Positions 1 to 4,718 of a DNA stretch of 5,500 bases are shown here, piece by piece. Made by a program: the position numbers and the translations under genes. The DNA is taken from the NCBI GenBank assembly GCA_021791615.1, contig JAJYWG010000007.1:1-5500 (forward strand), in the 5' to 3' direction. Within the stretch, counting starts at the first letter, position 1; every line of letters starts with the position of its first letter. Below the pieces are notes generated by a model. It did not search any database, was not told where the DNA came from, and saw only the letters and a list, made by a program, of their open reading frames with translations. Origin of the DNA: Actinomycetes bacterium. Its GTDB lineage: Bacteria > Actinomycetota > Acidimicrobiia > Acidimicrobiales > RAAP-2.

Positions 1-1
1 C

Positions 2-349
2 GAAGGCGGCACCCGGCTGCCGTTCCTCTTGGAGTACGACACCGGCTCCGAACGGGTGGCTCGCCTCGCCGCCAAGCTCGACGGCTACGCCCAGCTGGCC
101 CGGGCCGTCGGTCACCCCACTTGGGTGCTGTTCTGCCTCCCTTCGGCCGGCCGGGAGATCTCGGCCCGGCGGGTCCTCGCCCACCCCGCAGTCCCGGTCG
201 CCACTGCCGTCGTCGCCTCCGGACAGGCCGCCGACGAGGCGCGGTGGCTGGCGATCGGCGACCCCGGTCCCCGACGCCGCCTGGTCGATCTCGGCCACCC
301 CAGCCGGGTCCTCGGCCCGCCGGCAGGCCGGCACCGACCGGCGTCGTGA
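2..349 (+). CDS. Replication-relaxation family protein, C-terminal part (5' end outside window)
   Basis: This is the last 115 residues of a larger protein, open at the left window edge and ending in TGA. The visible part carries the pattern I associate with the actinobacterial replication-relaxation family: a hydrophobic strand ending in acidic residues (FLLEYDTGSE), then RLAAKLDGYAQLA, a second strand WVLFCLPSAGRE, and PVATAVVAS followed by a Trp strand and an arginine-rich tail. Members are found in integrative and conjugative elements and plasmids, where a role in replication or DNA processing is assumed but poorly defined. The stop overlaps the GTG of the next gene (GTGA), which implies one transcript and translational coupling. 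The family call rests on remembered pattern, not on a search. The full length and N-terminal domain cannot be seen. Confidence 0.7.
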   Translation, partial: EGGTRLPFLLEYDTGSERVARLAAKLDGYAQLARAVGHPTWVLFCLPSAGREISARRVLAHPAVPVATAVVASGQAADEARWLAIGDPGPRRRLVDLGHPSRVLGPPAGRHRPAS

Positions 350-1341
350 GCATCGGGGGAGGGGCGGCCGACCGCTCGGGCCTCGCCAGCAAGCTCGGGG
401 CCGTCGGGGCCGGCCTGGTCACCCTCGTCGTGCTCATGGCCGGCGCCGCCGGGGCGGGGATCGCCTCGCTCCTCGGTGGCGGAGCCAGCGCCCCGAGCCC
501 GACCGCCACCAGCGCCATCCCGCCCGCCATGCTCGCCCTCTACCAACAGGCCGCCACCACCTGCCCCGGCCTGCCCTGGACGGTCCTCGCTGCCATCGGC
601 ACGATCGAATCGAACAACGGCCAGAGCACCGCCCCCGGCGTGAGATCCGGCGTCAATTTTGCCGGGCTCGCCGCCGGGCCCTTCCAGTTCGAGCCGGCCA
701 CGTTCGCTCAATACGACGAGCCGGTGCCGCCCGGCGGGGTGTCCCCGCCCGACATCTACGACCCGACCGACGCCGTCTACGCGGCCGCCCGGGACCTGTG
801 CGCCAACGGGGCGGAGGGCGGCGCCGACCTCCCGGCTGCCGTGTTCGCCTTCAACCACTCCGACTCCTACGTCGCCCAGGTCCTCTCCCTCGCCCAGTCC
901 TACGGGCAGGCCCAAGCCCAGACCGTGGCCGCCGGCACGGCCGGCGGGATCGCCGTCGACTGGGCGCTCGCCCAGGTCGGCACCCCCTACATCTGGGGTG
1001 GGGAAAGTCCCGGGGTCGGCTTCGACTGCTCCGGTCTGGTGCAGGCCGCCTACAAGGTCGCGGGCATCACCCTGCCCCGGGTGGCCCAGGACCAGTTCGA
1101 CGCGGGTCCACAACTCCGGCCCGGTACGCCGCTCGAACCGGGCGACCTCGTCTTCTTCGGAGGATCGGGCTCGACGGTCGGCCACGTCGGGATCTACGTC
1201 GGCACCGAGGGCGCTCAGGCGATGATGGTCGACGCCCCCCACACCGGCGCCAACGTCCGGGTCGAGCCGTTCCCGACCACCGTCGGTGCCCAATGGGGTG
1301 GAGGGGACGTCTACGTCGGCGCCACCCGGCCGAGCGCCTGA
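346..1341 (+). CDS. Membrane-anchored bifunctional lytic transglycosylase-like / NlpC-P60 (C40) peptidoglycan hydrolase
   Basis: This 331-residue protein probably cuts cell-wall peptidoglycan at the outer face of the membrane, locally opening the wall for a conjugation channel. Residues about 17-43 form one membrane segment with no clear signal-peptidase site, so it is probably membrane-anchored. Residues about 58-190 look like a transglycosylase fold: Glu88 in IGTIESNNG is the likely catalytic acid, followed by AGPFQFEPATF and AVFAFNHSDSYV. Residues about 203-331 are NlpC/P60: Cys228 in FDCSGLV, His280 in GHVGIYVG, and a third polar residue at Asp296 (or His299) in VDAPHTG. The GTG at 346 was chosen because it overlaps the preceding stop and leads directly into the membrane segment. 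The open frame further upstream (from 121) is Pro/Arg-rich shadow sequence. Similar two-domain enzymes belong to conjugative elements, which fits the gene upstream. No strong Shine-Dalgarno is present, so coupling to the upstream gene is likely. Confidence 0.88.
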   Translation: MSIGGGAADRSGLASKLGAVGAGLVTLVVLMAGAAGAGIASLLGGGASAPSPTATSAIPPAMLALYQQAATTCPGLPWTVLAAIGTIESNNGQSTAPGVRSGVNFAGLAAGPFQFEPATFAQYDEPVPPGGVSPPDIYDPTDAVYAAARDLCANGAEGGADLPAAVFAFNHSDSYVAQVLSLAQSYGQAQAQTVAAGTAGGIAVDWALAQVGTPYIWGGESPGVGFDCSGLVQAAYKVAGITLPRVAQDQFDAGPQLRPGTPLEPGDLVFFGGSGSTVGHVGIYVGTEGAQAMMVDAPHTGANVRVEPFPTTVGAQWGGGDVYVGATRPSA

Positions 1342-1368
1342 ACCGGCTGGACCGAGTGTCCGCTCGGC
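1329..1368 (+). terminator. Possible U-less hairpin at the 3' end of the hydrolase gene
   Basis: An 8-bp perfect inverted repeat, GCCGAGCG (1329-1336) and CGCTCGGC (1361-1368), straddles the stop codon. A competing 5-bp hairpin, CCGAG (1352-1356) with CTCGG (1363-1367), uses the same right arm. There is no T-run after it. Such T-less hairpins are common behind actinobacterial genes, but termination here is only inferred. Confidence 0.3.
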
Positions 1369-1389
1369 GGCGCTCGATGACCGGCGAAA

Positions 1390-1413
1390 ACGATACATTG
1401 GTCGCTGTATCGT
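1390..1413 (+). promoter_or_regulatory. ArsR-type operator palindrome upstream of the CmtR-like gene
   Basis: A perfect 8-bp inverted repeat, ACGATACA (1390-1397) and TGTATCGT (1406-1413), with an 8-bp spacer (24 bp in all), lies seven bases or fewer from the start codon of the repressor. The right arm contains the proposed -10 box. A bound dimer would block polymerase, so this is the likely autoregulatory operator of the repressor-CDF pair. It shares the 9 bases TCGCTGTAT with the operator of the second ArsR gene. Confidence 0.7.
1408..1413 (+). promoter_or_regulatory. Candidate -10 box for a leaderless repressor-CDF transcript
   Basis: TATCGT fits the actinobacterial TAnnnT -10 pattern. 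It is followed by exactly six bases before the ATG at 1420, the spacing expected when transcription begins on the A of the start codon. No Shine-Dalgarno precedes this ATG, which supports a leaderless message. The -35 region (around 1385-1390, CGAAAA) is poor. Confidence 0.5.
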
Positions 1414-1419
1414 AGTGGC

Positions 1420-1767
1420 ATGCTCACTGTCGCTGAAACCCGCCTGGACGCGTTGGCCCGGATCGGGCGTGCGCTCGCCGATCCGGCGCGCTGCCGACTG
1501 TTGCTCGCCCTGCTCGATGGGCCGACCTACCCGAGCGAGTTAGCCGCCCGATTGGGTCTGACCCGGGCGAACACCAGCAATCACTTGGCCTGCCTGCGGG
1601 GTTGTGGGCTGGTGGTGGCTGAGCCCGAGGGCCGCCAGGTGCGCTATCAGCTCGCCGACGCGCACCTGGCGCACGCCCTCGGCGATCTCGCCGATGTGGT
1701 TCTGGCGGTCGACGCCGACCAACCCTGCGTGAACGAGCACGTTCACTCGTCGGGGAAGTCCCGCTGA
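1420..1767 (+). CDS. cmtR: CmtR-like ArsR/SmtB metal-sensing repressor (Cd/Pb type)
   Basis: This is a 115-residue winged-helix repressor, the usual length for the family, expected to bind DNA as a dimer and release it when thiophilic metal binds. The winged helix covers about residues 10-80. The recognition helix region, TRANTSNHLACLRGCGLV, carries Cys58 and Cys62, and Cys103 follows in DQPC. These match the Cys57/Cys61/Cys102 ligand set of Mycobacterium tuberculosis CmtR, a Cd(II)/Pb(II) sensor, and much of the surrounding sequence is also very CmtR-like from memory. Cys4 of the mycobacterial protein is Val here. The ATG is set by the -10 spacing and by family alignment at MLT. The stop shares one base with the ATG of the CDF gene (TGATG), so the two are co-translated. 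M. tuberculosis CmtR is paired with a P-type ATPase; here the partner is a CDF exporter. Confidence 0.85.
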   Translation: MLTVAETRLDALARIGRALADPARCRLLLALLDGPTYPSELAARLGLTRANTSNHLACLRGCGLVVAEPEGRQVRYQLADAHLAHALGDLADVVLAVDADQPCVNEHVHSSGKSR

Positions 1768-2684
1768 TGGGACACGACCATGACCACGGAACGCGAACCG
1801 CCGCCAGCGAGCAGCGGGGACGGCTGACCCTGGTGCTCGGGATCACTGTCACGATCCTGGTGGTGGAGGTCGTGGGTGGGGTGCTCGCCCATTCCTTGGT
1901 GCTCATCGCCGACGCCGGGCACATGGCCACCGATGCAGCAGGGATCGGCATGTCGCTGTTGGCGGTGTGGTTTGCGGCCCGGCCGGTCAGCGAGGCCCGC
2001 ACGTTCGGCTACCAGCGGGCCGAGATCCTCGCTGCGGTGATCAACGCGGTCCTGCTGTTCGGGGTCGGCGCCTTCATCCTCGTGGAGGCGGCCCGTCGTC
2101 TGGCCCACCCCGAGACCGCCACGCCGGGGCTGATGGTCGTCTTCGGGGTGATCGCCCTGGCCGGCAACGGCGCCAGCCTGGCGCTGTTGCGACGCGGCCA
2201 AGGCGAGAGCCTGAACGTCCGAGGGGCGTTCCTCGAGGTGCTCTCCGACCTGCTCGGCGCCGCGGCGGTCCTCGTCGCCGCGGCAGTTATCGCCGCTACC
2301 GGCTACCAGCGGGCCGACGCCTTGGCGTCGATATTCATCGGCGTGCTGATCCTGCCGCGCACCGTCAAACTTTTGCGCGACGCCGTCGACGTGCTGCTCG
2401 AAGCCACCCCGAAGAACGTCAACCTCGCCGAGGTCCGCGGCCACATCTGTGACACACCCGGCGTCCTCGACGTCCACGACCTGCACGCCTGGACGATCAC
2501 CAGCGGCATCCCCGTCCTGTCGGCCCACGTGGTCATCGCCGACGCCGTCCTCGCTGACGGAGGCGGCGCCCGGGTGCTTGACCACCTGGCCGAGTGCCTG
2601 GCCGGGCACTTCGACATCGAGCACTGCACCTTCCAGCTGGAACCGGCCAGCCACCGGGAACACGAGCAGGCCGTCCACCCATGA
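1767..2684 (+). CDS. Cation diffusion facilitator (CDF) heavy-metal exporter, CzcD/ZitB type
   Basis: This 305-residue inner-membrane antiporter of normal CDF length should export divalent metal (Zn, Cd or possibly Pb) from the cytoplasm in exchange for protons. A short His/Asp-rich N-terminus (GHDHDHG) is followed by about six membrane helices to residue ~205 and a soluble C-terminal domain (~210-300) holding HDLHAWTITSG and several His residues typical of the dimer and regulatory metal sites. Helix 2 has the canonical HxxxD site (His52, Asp56, in ADAGHMATD). Helix 5 has Glu157-xxx-Asp161 (LEVLSDLLG) where zinc CDFs usually have His/Asp-xxx-Asp. I recall similar Glu forms in other actinobacterial CDFs. 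Gene order and the one-base overlap put it under the CmtR-like repressor, which suggests Cd/Pb/Zn efflux. A weak GGGGAAG (1752-1758) precedes the start. Metal specificity is inferred from the neighbour, not proven. Confidence 0.9.
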   Translation: MGHDHDHGTRTAASEQRGRLTLVLGITVTILVVEVVGGVLAHSLVLIADAGHMATDAAGIGMSLLAVWFAARPVSEARTFGYQRAEILAAVINAVLLFGVGAFILVEAARRLAHPETATPGLMVVFGVIALAGNGASLALLRRGQGESLNVRGAFLEVLSDLLGAAAVLVAAAVIAATGYQRADALASIFIGVLILPRTVKLLRDAVDVLLEATPKNVNLAEVRGHICDTPGVLDVHDLHAWTITSGIPVLSAHVVIADAVLADGGGARVLDHLAECLAGHFDIEHCTFQLEPASHREHEQAVHP

Positions 2685-2800
2685 CCCGTGGCCCCAGCCC
2701 GAGGCCAGACATTGTCGAGAGGTGTGCAACCTTCACAGTCAGCTCGCCTTGTGGGCGCTCGACGGAGGCAGAGATCGCGAGGCGTCCAGCCGCGAGGAGG

Positions 2801-3502
2801 TCAGCAGCAGTCCTCGCCTCGCCACGATTCGATGCCCTCCCACACCGACACGCCGGCGATGCCCAAACCGATCACCGGGTCGATCCACCAGCCCCCGGTC
2901 CAAACCCGGGTCACCGCCAAACTGAGCAGCACGGCCGCGGCCTGCGCGGCACATAGGTAGTTCTGCGTGCCCTCCCCGGCGGTGGCCGCCGAGCCCAGCC
3001 GGGCGGCAAGCTTGTGCTTGGTGCGACCCAAAAGCGGCATCTCCAGCAGCGCTACGGCCGTCAGCACGAGGGCGATGACCGTCGACTCGGCGTGGTAGCC
3101 GACCACGAGGTCCCGAATCGATTCGGCGGCGATGTAAGGGGCCAGCAGCCAGAACGACACCGCGACGCCCCGCTGGGCGCGATGCTCCGCGGTCTCAGAC
3201 AACATGCGGGATCCGCTGAACCGCCAGACCACGATCACACTGGCCAGCCCCTCCACCGCGCTGCCAAGGGCCCACCCCACCAGGGCGATCGAACCGGTGA
3301 TCAGACCCTGCCACAGCCCGACGGCGCCCTCGGTGACCATCCACACCAGGCTGATCCACGCCAACCAGCGAGCCCACCGCGCCGCACGCAACCAGTCGGC
3401 GTCGCGACGAGCCGACAGCGGTACCGGGATCGCCGACAGGCCGGCCGTCGAGCAGCAGCCGTCTTGGAGGACGACGCCCTGGCCGGTACGGTCGGACGTC
3501 AC
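2801..3502 (-). CDS. Short CDF-related membrane protein with Cys-Cys termini (cation transporter-like)
   Basis: This is a 233-residue integral membrane protein with about six hydrophobic segments (roughly residues 46-62, 70-93, 113-130, 140-158, 183-200 and 205-222) and no soluble C-terminal CDF domain. It resembles short 'cation transporter' proteins I recall beside ArsR genes in actinobacteria. The helix-2 block GSIALVGWALGSAVEG aligns with a CDF block that usually reads GFGLDSxxE, so the conserved Asp appears to be Gly80 here while Glu84 remains. The protein has Cys16-Cys17 near the N-terminus and ends in GEDCC (Cys232-Cys233), suggesting capture of thiophilic metal at both ends. The start is GTG 3502, because it overlaps the ArsR stop (GTGA) and sits after a strong GGGGAGGA; the frame extends upstream but that part duplicates the ArsR tail. 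It is co-transcribed with the repressor and converges on the CDF gene. The substrate is unknown; Cd, Pb or Hg are guesses from the cysteines. Confidence 0.75.
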   Translation of the reverse strand: MTSDRTGQGVVLQDGCCSTAGLSAIPVPLSARRDADWLRAARWARWLAWISLVWMVTEGAVGLWQGLITGSIALVGWALGSAVEGLASVIVVWRFSGSRMLSETAEHRAQRGVAVSFWLLAPYIAAESIRDLVVGYHAESTVIALVLTAVALLEMPLLGRTKHKLAARLGSAATAGEGTQNYLCAAQAAAVLLSLAVTRVWTGGWWIDPVIGLGIAGVSVWEGIESWRGEDCC

Positions 3503-3882
3503 GAAGGATCCTCCCCGCATACGCCGACACCACACGTCGGGCACACCTCGACGGCATTGTCCGTCGCCGCGAGCACGGTCTCGGCTGCGCCGAACAGGTC
3601 AATCAACGCCGGTTGGGCCAGCCGGAACAGCGACGCCCGCCCCACCGGCTCAGACGCGACCAGACCACAGTCGCGCAGGCACGCCAAGTGCTTGGAGATC
3701 GTGGATTGCGCCAGCCCCACGGCTGCCACCAAGTCCACCACCCGTGCCGGGCCCAGGACCAGGCGGCGCAGGATGGCGAGGCGTCCCGGGTCGCCCAAGG
3801 AGCGGAACAACGCCGCCGCCGGAGCCAGCTCCCGGCGCTCAGCATCAATATCGAAATCGACCGTCTCAATTAGCATCGCCAT
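3499..3882 (-). CDS. Cysteine-rich ArsR/SmtB repressor (CmtR/CadC-like thiophilic metal sensor)
   Basis: This is a 127-residue winged-helix regulator. The ArsR core runs from about residue 20 to 95: LFRSLGDPGRLAILRRL, then the recognition helix LAQSTISKHLACLRDCGLV and the wing SEPVGRASLFRL. Cys68 and Cys72 occupy the same Cys-x3-Cys position as the CmtR ligands. The C-terminal tail adds Cys114, Cys117 and Cys122 (CPTCGVGVC), which could complete a thiolate site for Cd, Pb or a similar metal. The ATG at 3882 was chosen because it lies exactly six bases after a TAGCAT -10 box, a leaderless layout. The second in-frame ATG at 3876 has no Shine-Dalgarno. The stop overlaps the GTG of the short CDF-like gene, so repressor and transporter form one operon. 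A 24-bp palindrome centred on the start codon should give autoregulation. Confidence 0.87.
   Translation of the reverse strand: MAMLIETVDFDIDAERRELAPAAALFRSLGDPGRLAILRRLVLGPARVVDLVAAVGLAQSTISKHLACLRDCGLVASEPVGRASLFRLAQPALIDLFGAAETVLAATDNAVEVCPTCGVGVCGEDPS
3505..3515 (-). promoter_or_regulatory. Ribosome binding site deciding the start of the short CDF-like gene
   Basis: On the - strand GGGGAGGA lies about six bases before the GTG at 3502-3500, inside the last codons of the ArsR gene. It supports this start over the upstream in-frame alternatives and allows reinitiation after the ArsR stop. Confidence 0.7.
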
Positions 3883-3894
3883 ACAGCGATGCTA
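3871..3894 (-). promoter_or_regulatory. ArsR-type operator palindrome over the start codon of the second repressor
   Basis: A perfect 9-bp inverted repeat, TAGCATCGC (3871-3879) and GCGATGCTA (3886-3894), with a 6-bp spacer (24 bp in all), covers the -10 box on one side and the first codons on the other. A direct repeat ATCGCCATA (3875-3883 and 3894-3902 on the + strand) overlaps it and may provide a second half-site. Binding here would block initiation. Confidence 0.68.
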
Positions 3895-3917
3895 TCGCCA
3901 TATGCGACCTGCGCCAA
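3889..3917 (-). promoter_or_regulatory. Leaderless promoter of the second ArsR operon
   Basis: On the - strand a TTGGCG -35 box (3917-3912) is followed by 17 bases, a TAGCAT -10 box (3894-3889, TAnnnT), and six bases before the ATG at 3882. The spacing predicts transcription starting at the A of ATG. The -10 box lies inside one arm of the palindrome. Confidence 0.6.
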
Positions 3918-4013
3918 GAGCTGGGTCCTCGTCGCTTCACACCGGGACCGTTGCGGGGCGCTGGACCCGTCCTCACCTCGAAGCGGCCAAGCCAGCGGCA
4001 TCGAGGGCCATCA

Positions 4014-4433
4014 TCAACTTCGACCTGGCCTCCTCGTCGCGCTCCCGCTGCGGGCCCCCTCACTACCTGGAGTCCTCACCAGCTCAGCGATGGAGGCGTC
4101 GGCCAGCCGATAGCGCATCACCCTTCCGTCGCGTTCGGCGATCACGGTCTGGCTGGCTCGCAGGTGACGCAAGGTCTGCGACACGGTCGTGTCGGCGATC
4201 CCCGTCGCTGCGGCCAGGTCCGACACGCTGATCGGGCCCGCCACGTGGATGCAGGTAAGCAGCGTCAGCCGGGTCGGGTCGCCGAGTAGGGCGAACCGTC
4301 GGGCCCGGTCCCTGATCGCCTCGGGATGGTCCAGGGCGGCGATCGCCTGGCAGACCCGCTCGCCGTCGACGATGCGCTGATCTGCGCGTTGGGCGGGCAG
4401 CAGGTGCACGAGCCCAGTGTTCCACACCAGCAA
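4014..4433 (-). CDS. ArsR-family repressor divergent from the Ni/Co permease
   Basis: This is a 139-residue winged-helix regulator with an N-terminal extension of about 40 residues (GLVHLLPAQRADQRIVDGERV). The ArsR core then runs from about residue 43 to 118: FALLGDPTRLTLLTCIH, the recognition helix GIADTTVSQTLRHLRAS, and the wing ERDGRVMRYRLADASIAELV. It lacks the CLxxCG cysteines of the other two regulators. His10, Cys28, His36, Cys61 and His63 are candidate ligands, which would suit Ni or Co better than Cd or Pb (inference). Its position opposite a NiCoT permease, with a palindrome between them, suggests it controls that permease and itself. The start is TTG 4433 with a weak AGG eight bases upstream; GTG 4427 is an alternative. 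The last ~20 residues (after ELVR) are Arg/Gly/Ser-rich with poor third-position GC, and the tail may be frameshifted. Confidence 0.8.
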   Translation of the reverse strand: MLVWNTGLVHLLPAQRADQRIVDGERVCQAIAALDHPEAIRDRARRFALLGDPTRLTLLTCIHVAGPISVSDLAAATGIADTTVSQTLRHLRASQTVIAERDGRVMRYRLADASIAELVRTPGSEGARSGSATRRPGRS

Positions 4434-4442
4434 GGCGCTTAC

Positions 4443-4458
4443 CTGATCATCCGATCAG
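4443..4458. promoter_or_regulatory. Palindromic operator between the divergent ArsR and permease genes
   Basis: A perfect 6-bp inverted repeat, CTGATC (4443-4448) and GATCAG (4453-4458), with a 4-bp spacer sits ten bases upstream of the ArsR start and directly against the -35 box of the permease promoter. This placement suits a metal sensor controlling both directions. The sequence differs from the palindromes of the other two repressors, so its binding protein is probably the adjacent ArsR. Confidence 0.55.
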
Positions 4459-4460
4459 AC

Positions 4461-4490
4461 TTGACTGGTCCGCATGCCTTGCCCTACCGT
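4461..4490 (+). promoter_or_regulatory. Promoter of the riboswitch-permease transcript
   Basis: TTGACT (4461-4466) matches five of six -35 consensus bases. TACCGT (4485-4490) fits TAnnnT after an 18-base spacer. The expected transcript start near 4497 falls just before the cobalamin riboswitch and leaves it wholly within the leader. Confidence 0.62.
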
Positions 4491-4519
4491 CGTCCCTGCC
4501 TCGGGTCGCGCGGTCCGAG

Positions 4520-4618
4520 GTGACAGGTTCCCCAGCGAAGTCCGGTGTGATCCCGGCGCTGTCCCGCAACGGTGGTCCCCCTCGGGGGCGAGTCCGGTCG
4601 CCTGGGTTTGTCTGTCCT
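4520..4618 (+). ncRNA. Cobalamin (B12) riboswitch
   Basis: The leader holds the conserved cobalamin aptamer elements in order. These are a P1-like pair GACAG (4522-4526) with CTGTC (4612-4616); the short helix CCGG (4542-4545) with CCGG (4553-4556) around TGTGATC; the B12 box GCGCTGTCCCGCAACGGT (4556-4573 region); a CCCCC/GGGGG hairpin (4577-4581 with 4584-4588); and the 3' block GAGTCCGGTCGCCTGGG (4590-4606). It binds adenosylcobalamin or a related corrinoid and usually lowers expression of downstream transport or synthesis genes. Placed before a NiCoT permease, it implies that the permease imports cobalt for B12 synthesis. Exact outer boundaries are approximate. Confidence 0.9.
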
Positions 4619-4650
4619 ACGACACCAGTCCTCGGAGGAAGGGCGGTTCG

Positions 4651-4675
4651 TGCGAGACCGGGCACCGTGCTCGCA
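4651..4675 (+). promoter_or_regulatory. Leader hairpin after the aptamer, possible kissing-loop partner
   Basis: TGCGAG (4651-4656) pairs perfectly with CTCGCA (4670-4675). The apical part contains CGGG (4659-4662), complementary to CCCG (4563-4566) in the B12 box loop. In cobalamin riboswitches a loop-loop contact between L5 and a downstream hairpin (P13) reports ligand binding, and this hairpin is in the right place. The contact is inferred from four bases only. Confidence 0.42.
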
Positions 4676-4683
4676 AGGGCTCT

Positions 4684-4713
4684 TCATCCTCTTTCGAACC
4701 ATCAGGAGGATGA
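4684..4713 (+). promoter_or_regulatory. Shine-Dalgarno-sequestering hairpin (riboswitch expression platform)
   Basis: TCATCCTCTT (4684-4693) can pair with AGGAGGATGA (4704-4713): nine Watson-Crick pairs and one G-U pair around a 10-base loop. The whole AGGAGGA ribosome binding site of the permease is inside the right arm. There is no T-run, so control is most likely at translation rather than by termination. Confidence 0.68.
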
Positions 4714-4718
4714 GATCC

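Noticed and set aside
112..1398. Long open frame on the - strand (428 codons) opposite the wall hydrolase
   Set aside because: Composition is Gly/Arg/Asp-rich with no domain, and it mirrors the real + strand gene, which has clear catalytic motifs. It is an antisense shadow caused by high GC.
1743..2729. Open frame on the - strand (328 codons) opposite the CDF gene
   Set aside because: Low-complexity shadow of a well-supported membrane transporter gene; no start signal or family pattern.
2685..2800. Gap between the two convergent transporter genes, searched for a terminator or small gene
   Set aside because: Only short pairings such as CGCC/GGCG near 2747-2760 were found, without a T-run; not enough to call a bidirectional terminator, and no credible small gene.
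3503..3544. Upstream ATG/GTG extension of the short CDF-like gene (start at 3544)
   Set aside because: The extra 14 residues overlap the ArsR coding tail; the GTG at 3502 has a strong ribosome binding site and the typical GTGA overlap.
3014..4289. Two long overlapping + strand frames (405 and 361 codons) across the - strand ArsR and short CDF genes
   Set aside because: Pro/Arg/Ser/His-rich translations without motifs, running through two real - strand genes and their promoter region.
4619..4718. Intrinsic terminator as the riboswitch expression platform
   Set aside because: Hairpins exist but none is followed by a T-run; burial of the ribosome binding site explains the leader better.
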